Part shown: piece by piece, positions 46,938 to 55,582 of the stretch
Position numbering within the stretch: the stretch's first letter is position 1
Layout of the letters: every line of letters begins with the position of its first letter
Assembly: GCA_963742345.1 (NCBI GenBank)
Contig: CAVULO010000007.1
Location: 167,448 to 231,447 of the forward strand
Source: Pseudolabrys sp963742345
GTDB lineage: Bacteria > Pseudomonadota > Alphaproteobacteria > Rhizobiales > Xanthobacteraceae
Reading direction: 5' to 3'
Length of the DNA: 64,000 nt
Program-made: the position numbers and the translations under genes
The notes under the pieces: generated by a model
Database searches by the model: none
The model's input: the letters and a program-made list of their open reading frames with translations, nothing else
Told to the model about the DNA's origin: nothing

Positions 46938-47052
46938 ATGTCCGCTTTGGGTCAAAAGCAGACATGTGCGCCGCACTAGGCAATATCCGCTAGGTGCCAA
47001 AAGCGGACATCCGGGCAGAGCTCGATGTCTGCTATCGGGCAGAAGTAGACAT
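46938..47052 (+). repeat. R triplet
   Basis: Three hairpins: 46938-46965, 46983-47010 (left arm ATATCCGCT) and an extra, diverged one at 47024-47052 (ATGTCTGCT and AGTAGACAT arms). The first two keep the 45-nt offset. The third ends 6 bp from the stop at 47059, so the hairpin next to the stop is the newer or more altered copy. Confidence 0.9.
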
Positions 47053-47058
47053 TGCCGC

Positions 47059-48036
47059 TTATTCCAGAAGCGTGTCGGCTCGTATGATCAACGAATTTGG
47101 CAGCGTGATTCCCAGCGACTTGGCAGCCTTCAGATTGAGAGCTAATTCAAACCGGGTCGGCCGTTCCATCGGCAAGTCTGTTGGCCGCGCTCCTTTGAGG
47201 ACCTTGTCGATGTATCCCGCGACGCGGCGCATCAGTTCGCTCGTACTGGGGCCATAGGTGAACAACAATCCATCCTTCGCCCACTCTTCCCAATTACCGA
47301 CCATGATGATCCGGTTTTTACTACCAAATTCGACAATCTGCTGCCGCTGCTGCAGCAGAAGTCGCGCCGACACAATAATAAGCCCTTCGGCATGTTCGCG
47401 AAGCGCAGCATCGAACGCTCCTGCGAAGTCGCCCGCTGTCCGTACTTCGAGCGATTGCAGCATCACGCCCGACCTTGAGGAGGCGCGTTGTGTTTCGCGA
47501 AACTCCGGGTCGGCGTGGTTGGGATTCCAGAGAACGGCCACTCGCGAGATCGTGGGCACCGCCTCTTTAAGTAACTCGACAAGCTTTCCAGACAATTCGT
47601 CGTAGATCATCGTGACGCCCGTCACGTTCTCCCCCGGCCGTCTCATGCTCGCAATGAGGCCGCTCTGAACCGGGTCGTTGCTGACCATCGCGACAATCGG
47701 AATCGACGAAGTAGCCTTTTTGGCGTGCGGTGCAACGTCGCCTCCGTAGGCGAAGATTACGTCTGGTCTAAGCGATACCAACTCCGCGGCGAGGCTCGGA
47801 AGCCGCTCGAATTTGCCGTCGGCAAATCGGTAATCGATGACAACAGTCTTGCCGTCGGTGTAACCGAGCGTTTGTAAACCTTGTAGCAGCGGGCCGATTG
47901 GGTCGATCTGGGGAGAATTGAATAGCAGGATACCGATGCGCCGCGTCTTCGCGGGAATTTGCTGGGCGAGGACGTGAAGCGGCATCGCAAGCGTGCTGGC
48001 GCTAAGCGCAGCGATGAAATGGCGGCGCGCGATCAT
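47059..48036 (-). CDS. Orphan ABC substrate-binding protein (PF04392), array member 5
   Basis: 325 aa from the Met at 48036 (MIARRHFIAALSASTLAMPLHVLAQ), which has GGGG 7 bases ahead. Contains LQTLGYTDGKTVVIDYRFADGKFERLPSLAAELVSLRPDVIFAYGG, SIPIVAMVSNDPVQSGLIASMRRPGENVTGVTMIYDELSGKLVELLKEAVP and NLKAAKSLGITLPNSLIIRADTLLE. It is the only array member whose end is ADTLLE rather than ADEVIE, and its downstream palindrome is the diverged hairpin of the triplet. Confidence 0.92.
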   Translation of the reverse strand: MIARRHFIAALSASTLAMPLHVLAQQIPAKTRRIGILLFNSPQIDPIGPLLQGLQTLGYTDGKTVVIDYRFADGKFERLPSLAAELVSLRPDVIFAYGGDVAPHAKKATSSIPIVAMVSNDPVQSGLIASMRRPGENVTGVTMIYDELSGKLVELLKEAVPTISRVAVLWNPNHADPEFRETQRASSRSGVMLQSLEVRTAGDFAGAFDAALREHAEGLIIVSARLLLQQRQQIVEFGSKNRIIMVGNWEEWAKDGLLFTYGPSTSELMRRVAGYIDKVLKGARPTDLPMERPTRFELALNLKAAKSLGITLPNSLIIRADTLLE

Positions 48037-48334
48037 TCGATTACCCCTGCCTCTCATCGAAGACCTCTTCAGAAGGCCGACCAATGCGTTGGGACGGGGG
48101 ATGCCCAGCGTCCTCGCAGTGACGCACTGCTCGACATTTCGCGGCCTGTTGGACTGCTGTTCGGTGGCCCCTGAAAAACACAAGAAACCGGGTCCAGAAT
48201 AACTCCACTGTTATTTCCTTGGAAGTGGGTGTCCTCTCCGTTTTCTCCTCCAACCGAGCAAGACCTAACGCGCCGAGGCCAGTTGGCAACGGGAATTAGA
48301 GCTACAGTGCTTCCTCCGTTTCCGACACACTGCA

Positions 48335-48407
48335 ATGTCCGCTTTGGGTCAAAAGCGGACATGTGCGGTGCAAAACGTCATGTCCGCTTTGTGCCGATAG
48401 CGGACAT
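48335..48407 (+). repeat. R doublet 7
   Basis: Hairpin 1 at 48335-48362 is a perfect 11-bp stem; hairpin 2 at 48380-48407 has loop TTGTGCCGAT. Offset 45. Ends 8 bp from the stop at 48416. The 298 bp between it and member 5's start hold nothing I can call. Confidence 0.96.
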
Positions 48408-48415
48408 CGCCGCAC

Positions 48416-49411
48416 TTACTCGATCACCTCATCGGCGGTGGTGAGGAGTGACGGAGGGACGGTGAGGTTAAGTGCCTTCGCGGTTTTAAGATTAATTGCC
48501 AGATCGAATCTAGTGGGCTGCTGCACGGGCAGGTCGGCGGGCTTCGCGCCTTCCAGGATTTTGGACACGTAAGTGGCGGCTCGTCGGAACATATCCTCGA
48601 TGTTCGCTCCATAGGCCATTAAGCCACCATCGACGGCGAACTCCCTCGGCCCGTACATGGCCGGCAGCTGTCTCTTTGCGGCGAGCTCTACAATTCGTTT
48701 ACGTAGAAGGAAGGTGAAAGGGTCGTCGATGACCAGCAGCGCGTCGCAGGGCCCCGTCGTCGCAGTCTGGAATGCACTCTCAAGACCCTCGGCACCTCGT
48801 GATTCCACGACTTGAACCGAGACTCCCAGCGCCCGTGCCGCGGCGTCTACTGCCTTCAGCTGGACCAGAGCAGCTGCATTTGGGGAAATCCAGAGGACGG
48901 CTATTCGGGACACCCCCGGAACGACTTCCTTGAGAAGCTGCAACCGTTTCCCGGTGAGGTCTTGGGAAAAGTAGCTCAGCCCGGTGACGTTGCCGCCCGG
49001 CCTCGCGAGGGTGGCCACAATTCCGGCGCCGACGGGATCGGTGTGAATCGGAAATACGATAGGGATCGTCCGGGTCGCTTGCTTTAGAACCAGGACTGTG
49101 GGCGTAGCCCCCGCCACAATGACGTCTACCTTGAGGGCGACGAGCTCGGTCGCCAACGCAGGGAAGCTATCGGGTCTGCCTTCCGCAGATCGGAGCTCAA
49201 GGGCGATGTTCTGGCCTTCCACATAACCGATGTCATGCAGCCCTCGCCGGAAGGCCTCAATGAGACGGGAAGCCTCAGGGCTGAGCGAGGGAGCTAGATA
49301 ACCTATCCGTCGGACGATATCTGATGGACCGTTCTTCTGTTGCGCGTGCGTTGCTATGGGCCACGCCGCCACGGTAGTGCCGATAAGGGTGATGAACTCG
49401 CGTCGCCTCAT
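48416..49411 (-). CDS. Orphan ABC substrate-binding protein (PF04392), array member 6
   Basis: 331 aa, start MRRREFITLIGTTVAAWPIATHAQ at 49411. FRRGLHDIGYVEGQNIALELRSAEGRPDSFPALATELVALKVDVIVAG, PIVFPIHTDPVGAGIVATLARPGGNVTGLSYFSQDLTGKRLQLLKEVVP and the C-terminus NLKTAKALNLTVPPSLLTTADEVIE. The region MYGPREFAVDGGLMAYGANIEDMFRRAATYVSKILEGAKPADLPVQQP is the family's hinge and C-terminal lobe. Confidence 0.93.
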   Translation of the reverse strand: MRRREFITLIGTTVAAWPIATHAQQKNGPSDIVRRIGYLAPSLSPEASRLIEAFRRGLHDIGYVEGQNIALELRSAEGRPDSFPALATELVALKVDVIVAGATPTVLVLKQATRTIPIVFPIHTDPVGAGIVATLARPGGNVTGLSYFSQDLTGKRLQLLKEVVPGVSRIAVLWISPNAAALVQLKAVDAAARALGVSVQVVESRGAEGLESAFQTATTGPCDALLVIDDPFTFLLRKRIVELAAKRQLPAMYGPREFAVDGGLMAYGANIEDMFRRAATYVSKILEGAKPADLPVQQPTRFDLAINLKTAKALNLTVPPSLLTTADEVIE

Positions 49412-49468
49412 TATGACCCCCAAGGACACGGGAGCGTACCTGCTCAACCTGTTCACCTGAAGGGGCCT

Positions 49469-49542
49469 ATGTCCGCGTTGGGTCAAAAGCGGACATATGC
49501 AGTGCATCAACCCATGTCCGCTTTACCCCCACAAGCGGACAT
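49469..49542 (+). repeat. R doublet 8
   Basis: Hairpins at 49469-49496 and 49514-49542, offset 45. Loop types are GTTGGGTCAAAA and TTTACCCCCACA. Ends 9 bp from the stop at 49552. Confidence 0.94.
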
Positions 49543-49551
49543 GCGGCGCGT

Positions 49552-50541
49552 TTATTCGATCACCTCATCGGCGCGTACTAGGAGTGACGCAGGTACAGAC
49601 AACCCAAGCGCTTTTGCCGTCTTAAGATTGAGAATTGTTTCGTATTTGGTCGGCGCTTGCACCGGGAGGTCAGCCGGATGGGCTCCGCGTAAAATACGAT
49701 CCACGTAAGACGCCGCATGTACAAACAAGTCGATCTGGTCCGTGCCGTAGGACATAAGACCACCGGTCGTGACCCAGAAGCGCGCCGAATAAACCGCCGG
49801 AAGGCGGTGCCGCGCTGCAAGCGCAATGACAAGGTCACGATGCAAGATCGTTGTGGATTCTGGCGGCAAAATCAGACCGCTGTTAGGCATCTTGGCGAAC
49901 GACGCGATTGATTGCTCGATGTCTGCAGCGGTTGCGACTGGAATGGGTACGATCTCGATAGCAAGCGCTGGCGCAGCAGTTTGCGTCGAACGCACCAAGT
50001 AGTCATAGCCGGACAGCTTTGGGTTCGCCAGCAGGGCAACGTGCCGAATGTTAGGCGCAATTTCTTTTAGCATTCCCAGCCATTTGCCGAAGATGCCTGT
50101 CTCATATTGCAGCATGCCAGTCACATTGCCGCCGGGTCGAGCGAGACTTGCGACGAGACCTGCGCCAATTGGATCGGAAACATTGACGAACACAATTGGG
50201 ATTGAGCGGGTCTTATCGTGCAGGGCGCTGGTGATTGGCGTCGTGTGTGCGAGTATGACGTCCGGTCGCAACGCGATTAATTCATCCGCTCGTTTACGCG
50301 CCTCAGCACCGGCAGGGGCAAAGCGGTATTCGACAGTAACATTACGACCCTCGAACCATCCCAAACGTTCGCACTCCTGACGGAATTTGGCGAACCGCGC
50401 CGTCGTTTCCGGGTCGTCTTTTGCCAAGCCAACCAGCACGCCCACCCGCCGCACCCGTTCCGCCTGCTGTGCACTCGCAGTCAGTGGCCAAGAGGCCACT
50501 GCTGCACCGGCCATACCTTTAATGAAGTTGCGCCTTTTCAT
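49552..50541 (-). CDS. Orphan ABC substrate-binding protein (PF04392), array member 7
   Basis: 329 aa, start MKRRNFIKGMAGAAVASWPLTASAQ at 50541. RQECERLGWFEGRNVTVEYRFAPAGAEARKRADELIALRPDVILAHTTP, PIVFVNVSDPIGAGLVASLARPGGNVTGMLQYETGIFGKWLGMLKEIAPNIRHVALL and NLKTAKALGLSVPASLLVRADEVIE. It belongs with member 8 and the plus-strand copy at 32678 (GKWLxMLKEIAP, SGLILPPESTT), a subgroup distinct from the AEGK-type members. Confidence 0.93.
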   Translation of the reverse strand: MKRRNFIKGMAGAAVASWPLTASAQQAERVRRVGVLVGLAKDDPETTARFAKFRQECERLGWFEGRNVTVEYRFAPAGAEARKRADELIALRPDVILAHTTPITSALHDKTRSIPIVFVNVSDPIGAGLVASLARPGGNVTGMLQYETGIFGKWLGMLKEIAPNIRHVALLANPKLSGYDYLVRSTQTAAPALAIEIVPIPVATAADIEQSIASFAKMPNSGLILPPESTTILHRDLVIALAARHRLPAVYSARFWVTTGGLMSYGTDQIDLFVHAASYVDRILRGAHPADLPVQAPTKYETILNLKTAKALGLSVPASLLVRADEVIE

Positions 50542-50619
50542 CCCCGCCCCAAGATCAGAACAATGCATCGTATTGGCTAAAACTAGCATATCGAAAGGGG
50601 GCCAGCGTCAAACGCATCA

Positions 50620-50790
50620 ATGTCCGCTTTCGTCATTAGCGGACATCCGACCCCGTCCAACGCATCCGCTTTACGCCCGAAAGCAGACATGGACCGTCGG
50701 AGCCGGGTTGTCCGCTTGGTGCCAATAGCGGACATTTTGCGATGCAGAAGCGGCGGTTCTCCGATGTCCGCTAAGTGCCAAGGGCGAACA
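50620..50790 (+). repeat. R cluster of four hairpins
   Basis: Diverged hairpins at 50620-50646, 50662-50690, 50708-50735 and 50764-50790, spaced 42, 46 and 56 nt. The last (right arm GGGCGAACA, worn) is 5 bp from the stop at 50796. It looks like two doublets in tandem. Confidence 0.88.
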
Positions 50791-50795
50791 ATTGC

Positions 50796-51782
50796 TTATT
50801 CGATCACCTCATCCGCGCTGGCCAGTAACGTCGGGGGCACGGTGAGGCCGAGCGCCTTGGCGGTTTTCAGGTTGACCACCAACTGAAATTTGGTCGGGGC
50901 CTGCACCGGCATGTCGGCCGGCTTCTCCCCTTTTAGGATGCGGTCGACGTAGCCGGCCGCGCGGCGGAACTGATCGATCCGATCAGGGCCATATGATATC
51001 AGCCCACCGGCGGTGACGAAGAAGCGTTCATAGTAAACCGCGGGCAGCTTGTACCGCGCCGCAAGCGCGATGATCAGATTATGATGAAAAATTGACATTC
51101 CGCTCCCGGTCAGAATCAGGCCTCCGTTTGGAGAGCGCGCGAATGCCACGATGGCGCGCTCGATCTCGCCGGCGTCGCGCAAATTGACCGGGCTGACCTC
51201 CAACCGGAGCGACGGCGCCACGGCCTGGATCGCTCCGAACTGGCCCTGCCCGGAGGTGGCCGCGTCCCGAAGGACCGCCACTCTCGTCACGCCGGGCGCA
51301 ATCTGCTTGAGCAACTCCAGCCATTTTCCGCCCAGACTGTATTCGAACAGAAGGAAACCGGTGGCATTGCCGCCCGGCCGCGCCAGGCTGTCGACGAAGC
51401 CTGCGCCAACCGGATCGACGACGGTCGGGAACACGATCGGCAACGTGCGGGTAACTTGTAACAAAGGCCCCACGGTCGAGGTGCCGGAGGCCAGGATGAC
51501 GTCGGGCGCAAGTGCGACCAATTCCGCTGCTTGTTTGCGAATTTCGGCGGGATTGGCCGAGGCCCAGCGGGTGTCGATGCGCACGTTGTGGCCGATAGTC
51601 CAGCCCAATTGTGCCAGCGCTTGCAGAAACGCCCCGACCCAGGTCTGAAATTCCAAATCGTTTGCGGCTGCCGGCAGGATCACACCGATACGGCGCACCC
51701 GCTCAACCTGTTGCGCGCGCACGGCGAGAGGCCATGCAGCCGCCACACCGCCGATAAGCGTGATGAATTCGCGACGCTTCAT
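50796..51782 (-). CDS. Orphan ABC substrate-binding protein (PF04392), array member 8
   Basis: 328 aa, start MKRREFITLIGGVAAAWPLAVRAQ at 51782. LQALAQLGWTIGHNVRIDTRWASANPAEIRKQAAELVALAPDVILASG, PIVFPTVVDPVGAGFVDSLARPGGNATGFLLFEYSLGGKWLELLKQIAP and the end NLKTAKALGLTVPPTLLASADEVIE. It is the right-hand end of the array. Like all the others it lacks a neighbouring permease or ATPase. Confidence 0.93.
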   Translation of the reverse strand: MKRREFITLIGGVAAAWPLAVRAQQVERVRRIGVILPAAANDLEFQTWVGAFLQALAQLGWTIGHNVRIDTRWASANPAEIRKQAAELVALAPDVILASGTSTVGPLLQVTRTLPIVFPTVVDPVGAGFVDSLARPGGNATGFLLFEYSLGGKWLELLKQIAPGVTRVAVLRDAATSGQGQFGAIQAVAPSLRLEVSPVNLRDAGEIERAIVAFARSPNGGLILTGSGMSIFHHNLIIALAARYKLPAVYYERFFVTAGGLISYGPDRIDQFRRAAGYVDRILKGEKPADMPVQAPTKFQLVVNLKTAKALGLTVPPTLLASADEVIE

Positions 51783-51848
51783 ACCTGCCCCCAACGGCTC
51801 CGAGCATCGTAATCGTAACTGTTCAGACTGGTATAGGCCTATCTCCCC

Positions 51849-51876
51849 GTGTCTGCTTTGTGCCAATAGCGGACAT
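51849..51876 (+). repeat. R single hairpin at array right end
   Basis: Second-type hairpin (loop TTGTGCCAAT) with a slightly worn left arm. It closes the array on its right; no minus-strand gene ends beside it. Confidence 0.88.
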
Positions 51877-51925
51877 CGGACATTAATATGGCGGTCGAGT
51901 ATTATATTGGATCGGGGGCCGCTTT

Positions 51926-52423
51926 ATGGAATTGCACGCATCGGGATATTTTTACGCGTTGGCGACGCTATCAATGGCTTTTGTCGGCTTCAGTGCCATT
52001 GTAGCTGTGCTTCATCAGAACACCGGAAAGCCACTTTCCCGATTTCAAACGCTAATCACTAGCGTGTTCGTGGAACTCGGCTTGATGGCGACAGGCTTCG
52101 CTATGCTGGGACCCACCTTGGCCATATGTGGTCTACGTGAGGAACTCGTGTGGAGAGTATCCAGCGCAATAATGCTCGTCATCTTGACACCGTGGCTTCT
52201 TGCCTATCCAAAACGTCGATGGGCAGCCTCTCGTAGGCACAACCCACTTCGGGTTTACATCATGCTTGTCCTGGGAGCAGTGACGGTCGGAGTCCTCTGT
52301 CTTAATTTATTGGGGCCGATCACTGAGCCAGGTCCCGCACCGCTTGCCATTGCTACCGTCTACGTTCTGTCGTTTGCATCAGTAGCATTCCTTTCAACCT
52401 ATACTTCCTTTTTGAGGGAATAG
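51926..52423 (+). CDS. Hypothetical membrane protein, 165 aa
   Basis: Four hydrophobic helices: YFYALATLSMAFVGFSAIVAV, VFVELGLMATGFAMLGPTLAI, VSSAIMLVILTPWLLAYP and VYIMLVLGAVTVGVLCLNLLG, plus a fifth near the end. Opening MELHASGYFYALATLSMAFVGFSAI recurs in rhizobial proteins of this type, but I know no function. Plus strand, 143 bp from member 8 with an R hairpin in the divergent gap. Confidence 0.7.
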   Translation: MELHASGYFYALATLSMAFVGFSAIVAVLHQNTGKPLSRFQTLITSVFVELGLMATGFAMLGPTLAICGLREELVWRVSSAIMLVILTPWLLAYPKRRWAASRRHNPLRVYIMLVLGAVTVGVLCLNLLGPITEPGPAPLAIATVYVLSFASVAFLSTYTSFLRE

Positions 52424-52524
52424 CGTGACGTAGATATTTGCGAAGCAGGTCACAGACCTTGCGATCGGGGATAGCCTTCCCGCTATTCTTGCGGGCGCGA
52501 GGTTGACGACATCGGGAGCATGCC

Positions 52525-52932
52525 ATGAAGCTCGAAGGCGGATGCTATTGCGGCAATGTGCGCTACGTGTCCGAAGGCGAGCCGACATTGAAGGCGCAAT
52601 GCCACTGTCGCGAATGCCAATATATCTCGGGCGGTTCGCCAAACCTGTTCCTTCTCATGCCGGTCAATGGCTTCAGTTACACTAAAGGGTCGCCCAAACA
52701 ATTTACCCGCAGCGATCTTGAACGTGCCGTGACGCGGGAGTTTTGTGCCGACTGCGGCACCCACATAATCACGCGCCGGCCGGGGCTAGAGGCGGTGATT
52801 TTGAAAGTCGGCACGCTCGACGATCCTGGCCTTTTTGGCGGGCCGCAGATGGCGATCTACACCATCGACAAGCAGGCGTTCCATCACATCCCTGACGGCT
52901 TGCCGACCTTCGAGCGGCTGCCAAAACGATGA
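52525..52932 (+). CDS. GFA-family (CENP-V/GFA domain) protein
   Basis: 135-aa zinc protein. Ligand Cys are in GGCYCGNVRY, QCHCRECQYISGGSPN and EFCADCGTHIITRRPG, the complete pattern of glutathione-dependent formaldehyde-activating enzyme relatives. Most members are not proven formaldehyde enzymes. If SBP56 releases formaldehyde, a link would be possible, but the two genes are 9 kb apart and on opposite strands. Confidence 0.9.
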   Translation: MKLEGGCYCGNVRYVSEGEPTLKAQCHCRECQYISGGSPNLFLLMPVNGFSYTKGSPKQFTRSDLERAVTREFCADCGTHIITRRPGLEAVILKVGTLDDPGLFGGPQMAIYTIDKQAFHHIPDGLPTFERLPKR

Positions 52933-53131
52933 TGCGCGTGTCGAGATCAGGACAGCACGGGTAATTCGCTAACCGGCCGGCTTTGGCTGTGTCCGATATT
53001 GGAATTTAGCCCCGGCCTATGATTTGGGATTTAGTCCCGGGCCTGTGATAAAGTCCGTTACGCCACGGTCCGGCGTCATGACGACGCCGAATTCATCGGA
53101 ATGTGCATGGATTTTGCGGGAGGGAGTTCAG

Positions 53132-54050
53132 ATGCGTTTGAAGGCGATGACTTTGAAGGCGATGACCATGACAATTGCTGCTGTCGGCCTGCTCGCCGGA
53201 ACCGCAGTCGCGCAGGAAGGCACGCTGAAGAAAATCAAGGATACCGGAACGATCACGATTGGCCATCGCGAGTCATCGGTTCCGTTCTCTTATTACGACG
53301 ACAAGCAGCAGGTCGTCGGCTACGCCATGGACCTCTGCAACAAGATTGTTGACGCGGTGAAGGCGAACCTCAAGCTCAGCAAGCTCGACGTCAAACTGCA
53401 ACCGGTAACCTCCGCCACCCGCATTCCGCTGTTGGCAAACGGCACCACCGATCTCGAATGCGGCTCCACCACAAATAACGTCGAGCGGCAAAAGCAGATT
53501 TCCTACACCATCACCCACTTCGTCACGGCCAACCGCTTCGTGTCGAAGAAGTCCGCCAAGCTCAAAAAGCTCGAAGACCTCAAGGGAAAGACTGTGGTCT
53601 CGACCTCCGGCACCACCAACATCAAGCAGATCACCGAGCTCAATACCGAGAAGGGTCTCGGCCTCAACATCCTGCCGGCCAAGGATCACGCCGAGGCCTT
53701 CTTGATGGTCGAGACCGGCCGGGCCGCCGCTTTCGTGATGGACGACATCTTGCTCTACAGCCTTGTCGCGGGTCTCGAAGGCGCCGGGTGACTACGAAAT
53801 CTCCGCTGATGCGCTGTCGGTCGAGCCTTACGGCATCATGCTGCGCAAGGACGATCCGGCCTTCAAGAAAGTAGTCGATGACGCCATGACCGCCGTCTAC
53901 AAGAGCGGCGAGATCAACAAAATCTACGACAAGTGGTTCCTCAAGCCGATCCCGCCCAAGGGTGTCAATCTCAACGTGCCGATGGGCGCCGCGTTCAAGA
54001 AGGTCGTCGCCAAGCCGACTGACAGCGCCGACCCCAAAGACTACCAATAG
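53132..54050 (+). CDS. Polar amino-acid ABC transporter substrate-binding protein (GltI-like)
   Basis: Periplasmic receptor. Signal peptide MTIAAVGLLAGTAVAQ, then EGTLKKIKDTGTITIGHRESSVPFSYYDDKQQVVGYAMDLCNKIVDAVK, SATRIPLLANGTTDLECGSTTNNVERQKQISYT and FVMDDILLYSL, the glutamate/aspartate-binding pattern. The frame shifts near 53775 (one extra C, GGTCTCGAAG where GGTTCGAAG is expected) and continues APGDYEISADALSVEPYGIMLRKDDPAF to the stop at 54050. GGGAGGGAG precedes the ATG. First gene of a complete four-gene importer. Confidence 0.9.
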
Positions 54051-54124
54051 CCTCCGAATAAACGCTAGACTTCGCGGCGCGGCCTCAAAACCGCGCCGTA
54101 ATTGCGTCAGGGGACGGGGCACGG

Positions 54125-54874
54125 ATGAGCTACAACTGGAATTGGGGAATCTTTTTCCAGCTTTCCCCGGACGGCACCTACACCTACGCGCAGCTTTTGT
54201 TGTTCGGCGCCGGCTGGACACTGGCGACGTCACTGCTCGCCTGGGTGATCGCGCTTTCGGTCGGCGCAGTCGTTGGCGTGATCCGCACCTCGCCGGTTCC
54301 GTGGCTGGTGCAGCTCGGCAATGCTTATGTCGAATTGTTCCGCAATATTCCCCTGCTGGTGCAGATGTTCCTGTGGTACTTCGTGCTGCCTGAAGTCATG
54401 CCGCAGGCGATCGGCGATTGGCTCAAGCAGTCGGCCAACGCCTCGTTCTACAACGCGGTGATCTGTCTCGGCCTCTATACCTCGGCGCGCGTCGCCGAGC
54501 AGGTCAAAGCCGGAATTCTCAGCCTGCGTAGCGGGCAACGTATGGCCGGCCTCGCGATGGGCCTGACGCTGCCGCAGACCTATCGCTACGTTCTGCTGCC
54601 GATGGCGTTTCGCGTCATCTTGCCGCCGCTGAGCTCGGAATTTCTCAACATCATCAAAAATTCTTCGGTGGCGCTAACCATCGGGCTCATCGAGCTCACC
54701 GCGGCAGCGCGCTCGATGTCGGAGTTTTCCTTTCAGGTTTTCGAAGCCTTCACCGGCGCGACTTTGATCTACATCATCATCAACATCATTGTGGTGAGCG
54801 GCATGCGCTGGCTCGAACGGCGCGTCGCGGTGCCCGGCTTCATCAGCATGGGCCAACCGGCGGCGGCGCATTAA
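54125..54874 (+). CDS. Amino-acid ABC transporter permease (first subunit)
   Basis: 249 aa, His/Glu/Gln/Arg/opine family of permeases. The EAA-type loop MAGLAMGLTLPQTYRYVLLPMAFRVILPPLSSEFLNIIKNSSVALTIG is clear, and AYVELFRNIPLLVQMFLWYFVLPE marks the family. It pairs with the next gene to form the channel of the GltIJKL-type importer. Start ATG at 54125 after GGGACGGGG. Confidence 0.95.
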   Translation: MSYNWNWGIFFQLSPDGTYTYAQLLLFGAGWTLATSLLAWVIALSVGAVVGVIRTSPVPWLVQLGNAYVELFRNIPLLVQMFLWYFVLPEVMPQAIGDWLKQSANASFYNAVICLGLYTSARVAEQVKAGILSLRSGQRMAGLAMGLTLPQTYRYVLLPMAFRVILPPLSSEFLNIIKNSSVALTIGLIELTAAARSMSEFSFQVFEAFTGATLIYIIINIIVVSGMRWLERRVAVPGFISMGQPAAAH

Positions 54875-54883
54875 GGGCGGACG

Positions 54884-55576
54884 ATGTTCTCCAATATCGA
54901 CTGGGACGTCATCATCCGCTCGCTGCCGTATCTGTTTTTCGACGGCATGCGCTTCACCATCATGTTGACCTTGATGGCGACCGCCGGCGGCATCGTGATC
55001 GGCACGCTGCTGGCGCTGGCGCGGCTCTCGAGCATGCCGGGCCTTTCCCATGTCGCGGGCGCTTACGTGAATCTGATCCGTTCGATGCCGCTGGTTTTGG
55101 TGATCTTCTGGTTTTACTTTCTGGTGCCTTATATCGGGCAATGGCTCACCGGCGCGGAGCGGCCGATCCAGGTCGGCGCATTCCTTTCGGCCCTGGTGAC
55201 CTTCACATTGTTCGAAGCCGCATACTTCTGCGAAATCATGCGCGCCGGCATCCAGTCGATCCCGCGCGGTCAGGTCCAGGCGGCGCAGGCGCTCGGCATG
55301 CCCTACTGGACCGCGATGGGGGAAATCATCCTGCCGCAAGCCTTCCGCAACATGGTGCCGGTGCTGCTGACGCAAACCATCATATTATTTCAGGACACAT
55401 CGCTGGTTTACGTCATCTCGGTCACCGACTTCCTTGGCGCGGCATCCAAGATCGCCCAACGCGACGGACGTCTGGTCGAGATGTATCTGTTCGCCGCAAT
55501 CGTCTATTTTGTCATTTCGCTCGCCGCATCCTACGGCGTGCGCCGCCTGCAACGCCGCGTCGCCATCGTTCGCTGA
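54884..55576 (+). CDS. Amino-acid ABC transporter permease (second subunit)
   Basis: 230 aa. AYVNLIRSMPLVLVIFWFYFLVPYIGQWL and the loop QAAQALGMPYWTAMGEIILPQAFRNMVPVLLTQTIILFQDTSLVYVISVTDFLGAASKIAQRDG are diagnostic of the second membrane subunit. 9 bp after the first permease gene; the ATPase follows 6 bp later. Confidence 0.95.
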   Translation: MFSNIDWDVIIRSLPYLFFDGMRFTIMLTLMATAGGIVIGTLLALARLSSMPGLSHVAGAYVNLIRSMPLVLVIFWFYFLVPYIGQWLTGAERPIQVGAFLSALVTFTLFEAAYFCEIMRAGIQSIPRGQVQAAQALGMPYWTAMGEIILPQAFRNMVPVLLTQTIILFQDTSLVYVISVTDFLGAASKIAQRDGRLVEMYLFAAIVYFVISLAASYGVRRLQRRVAIVR

Positions 55577-55582
55577 GCACCC

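Noticed and set aside
48140..48330. Longer N-terminal frames upstream of the binding-protein Met-Arg-Arg starts
   Set aside because: These extensions translate R elements or intergenic DNA; the RR leader with a ribosome-binding site marks the true start.
38374..51876. Integron cassette array with attC sites
   Set aside because: R is palindromic and sits at gene 3' ends, but the GTTRRRY/RYYYAAC core sites are absent and no integrase gene is in the window.
38374..51876. CRISPR array
   Set aside because: R units are separated by whole genes, spacers are not of uniform length, and no cas gene is present.
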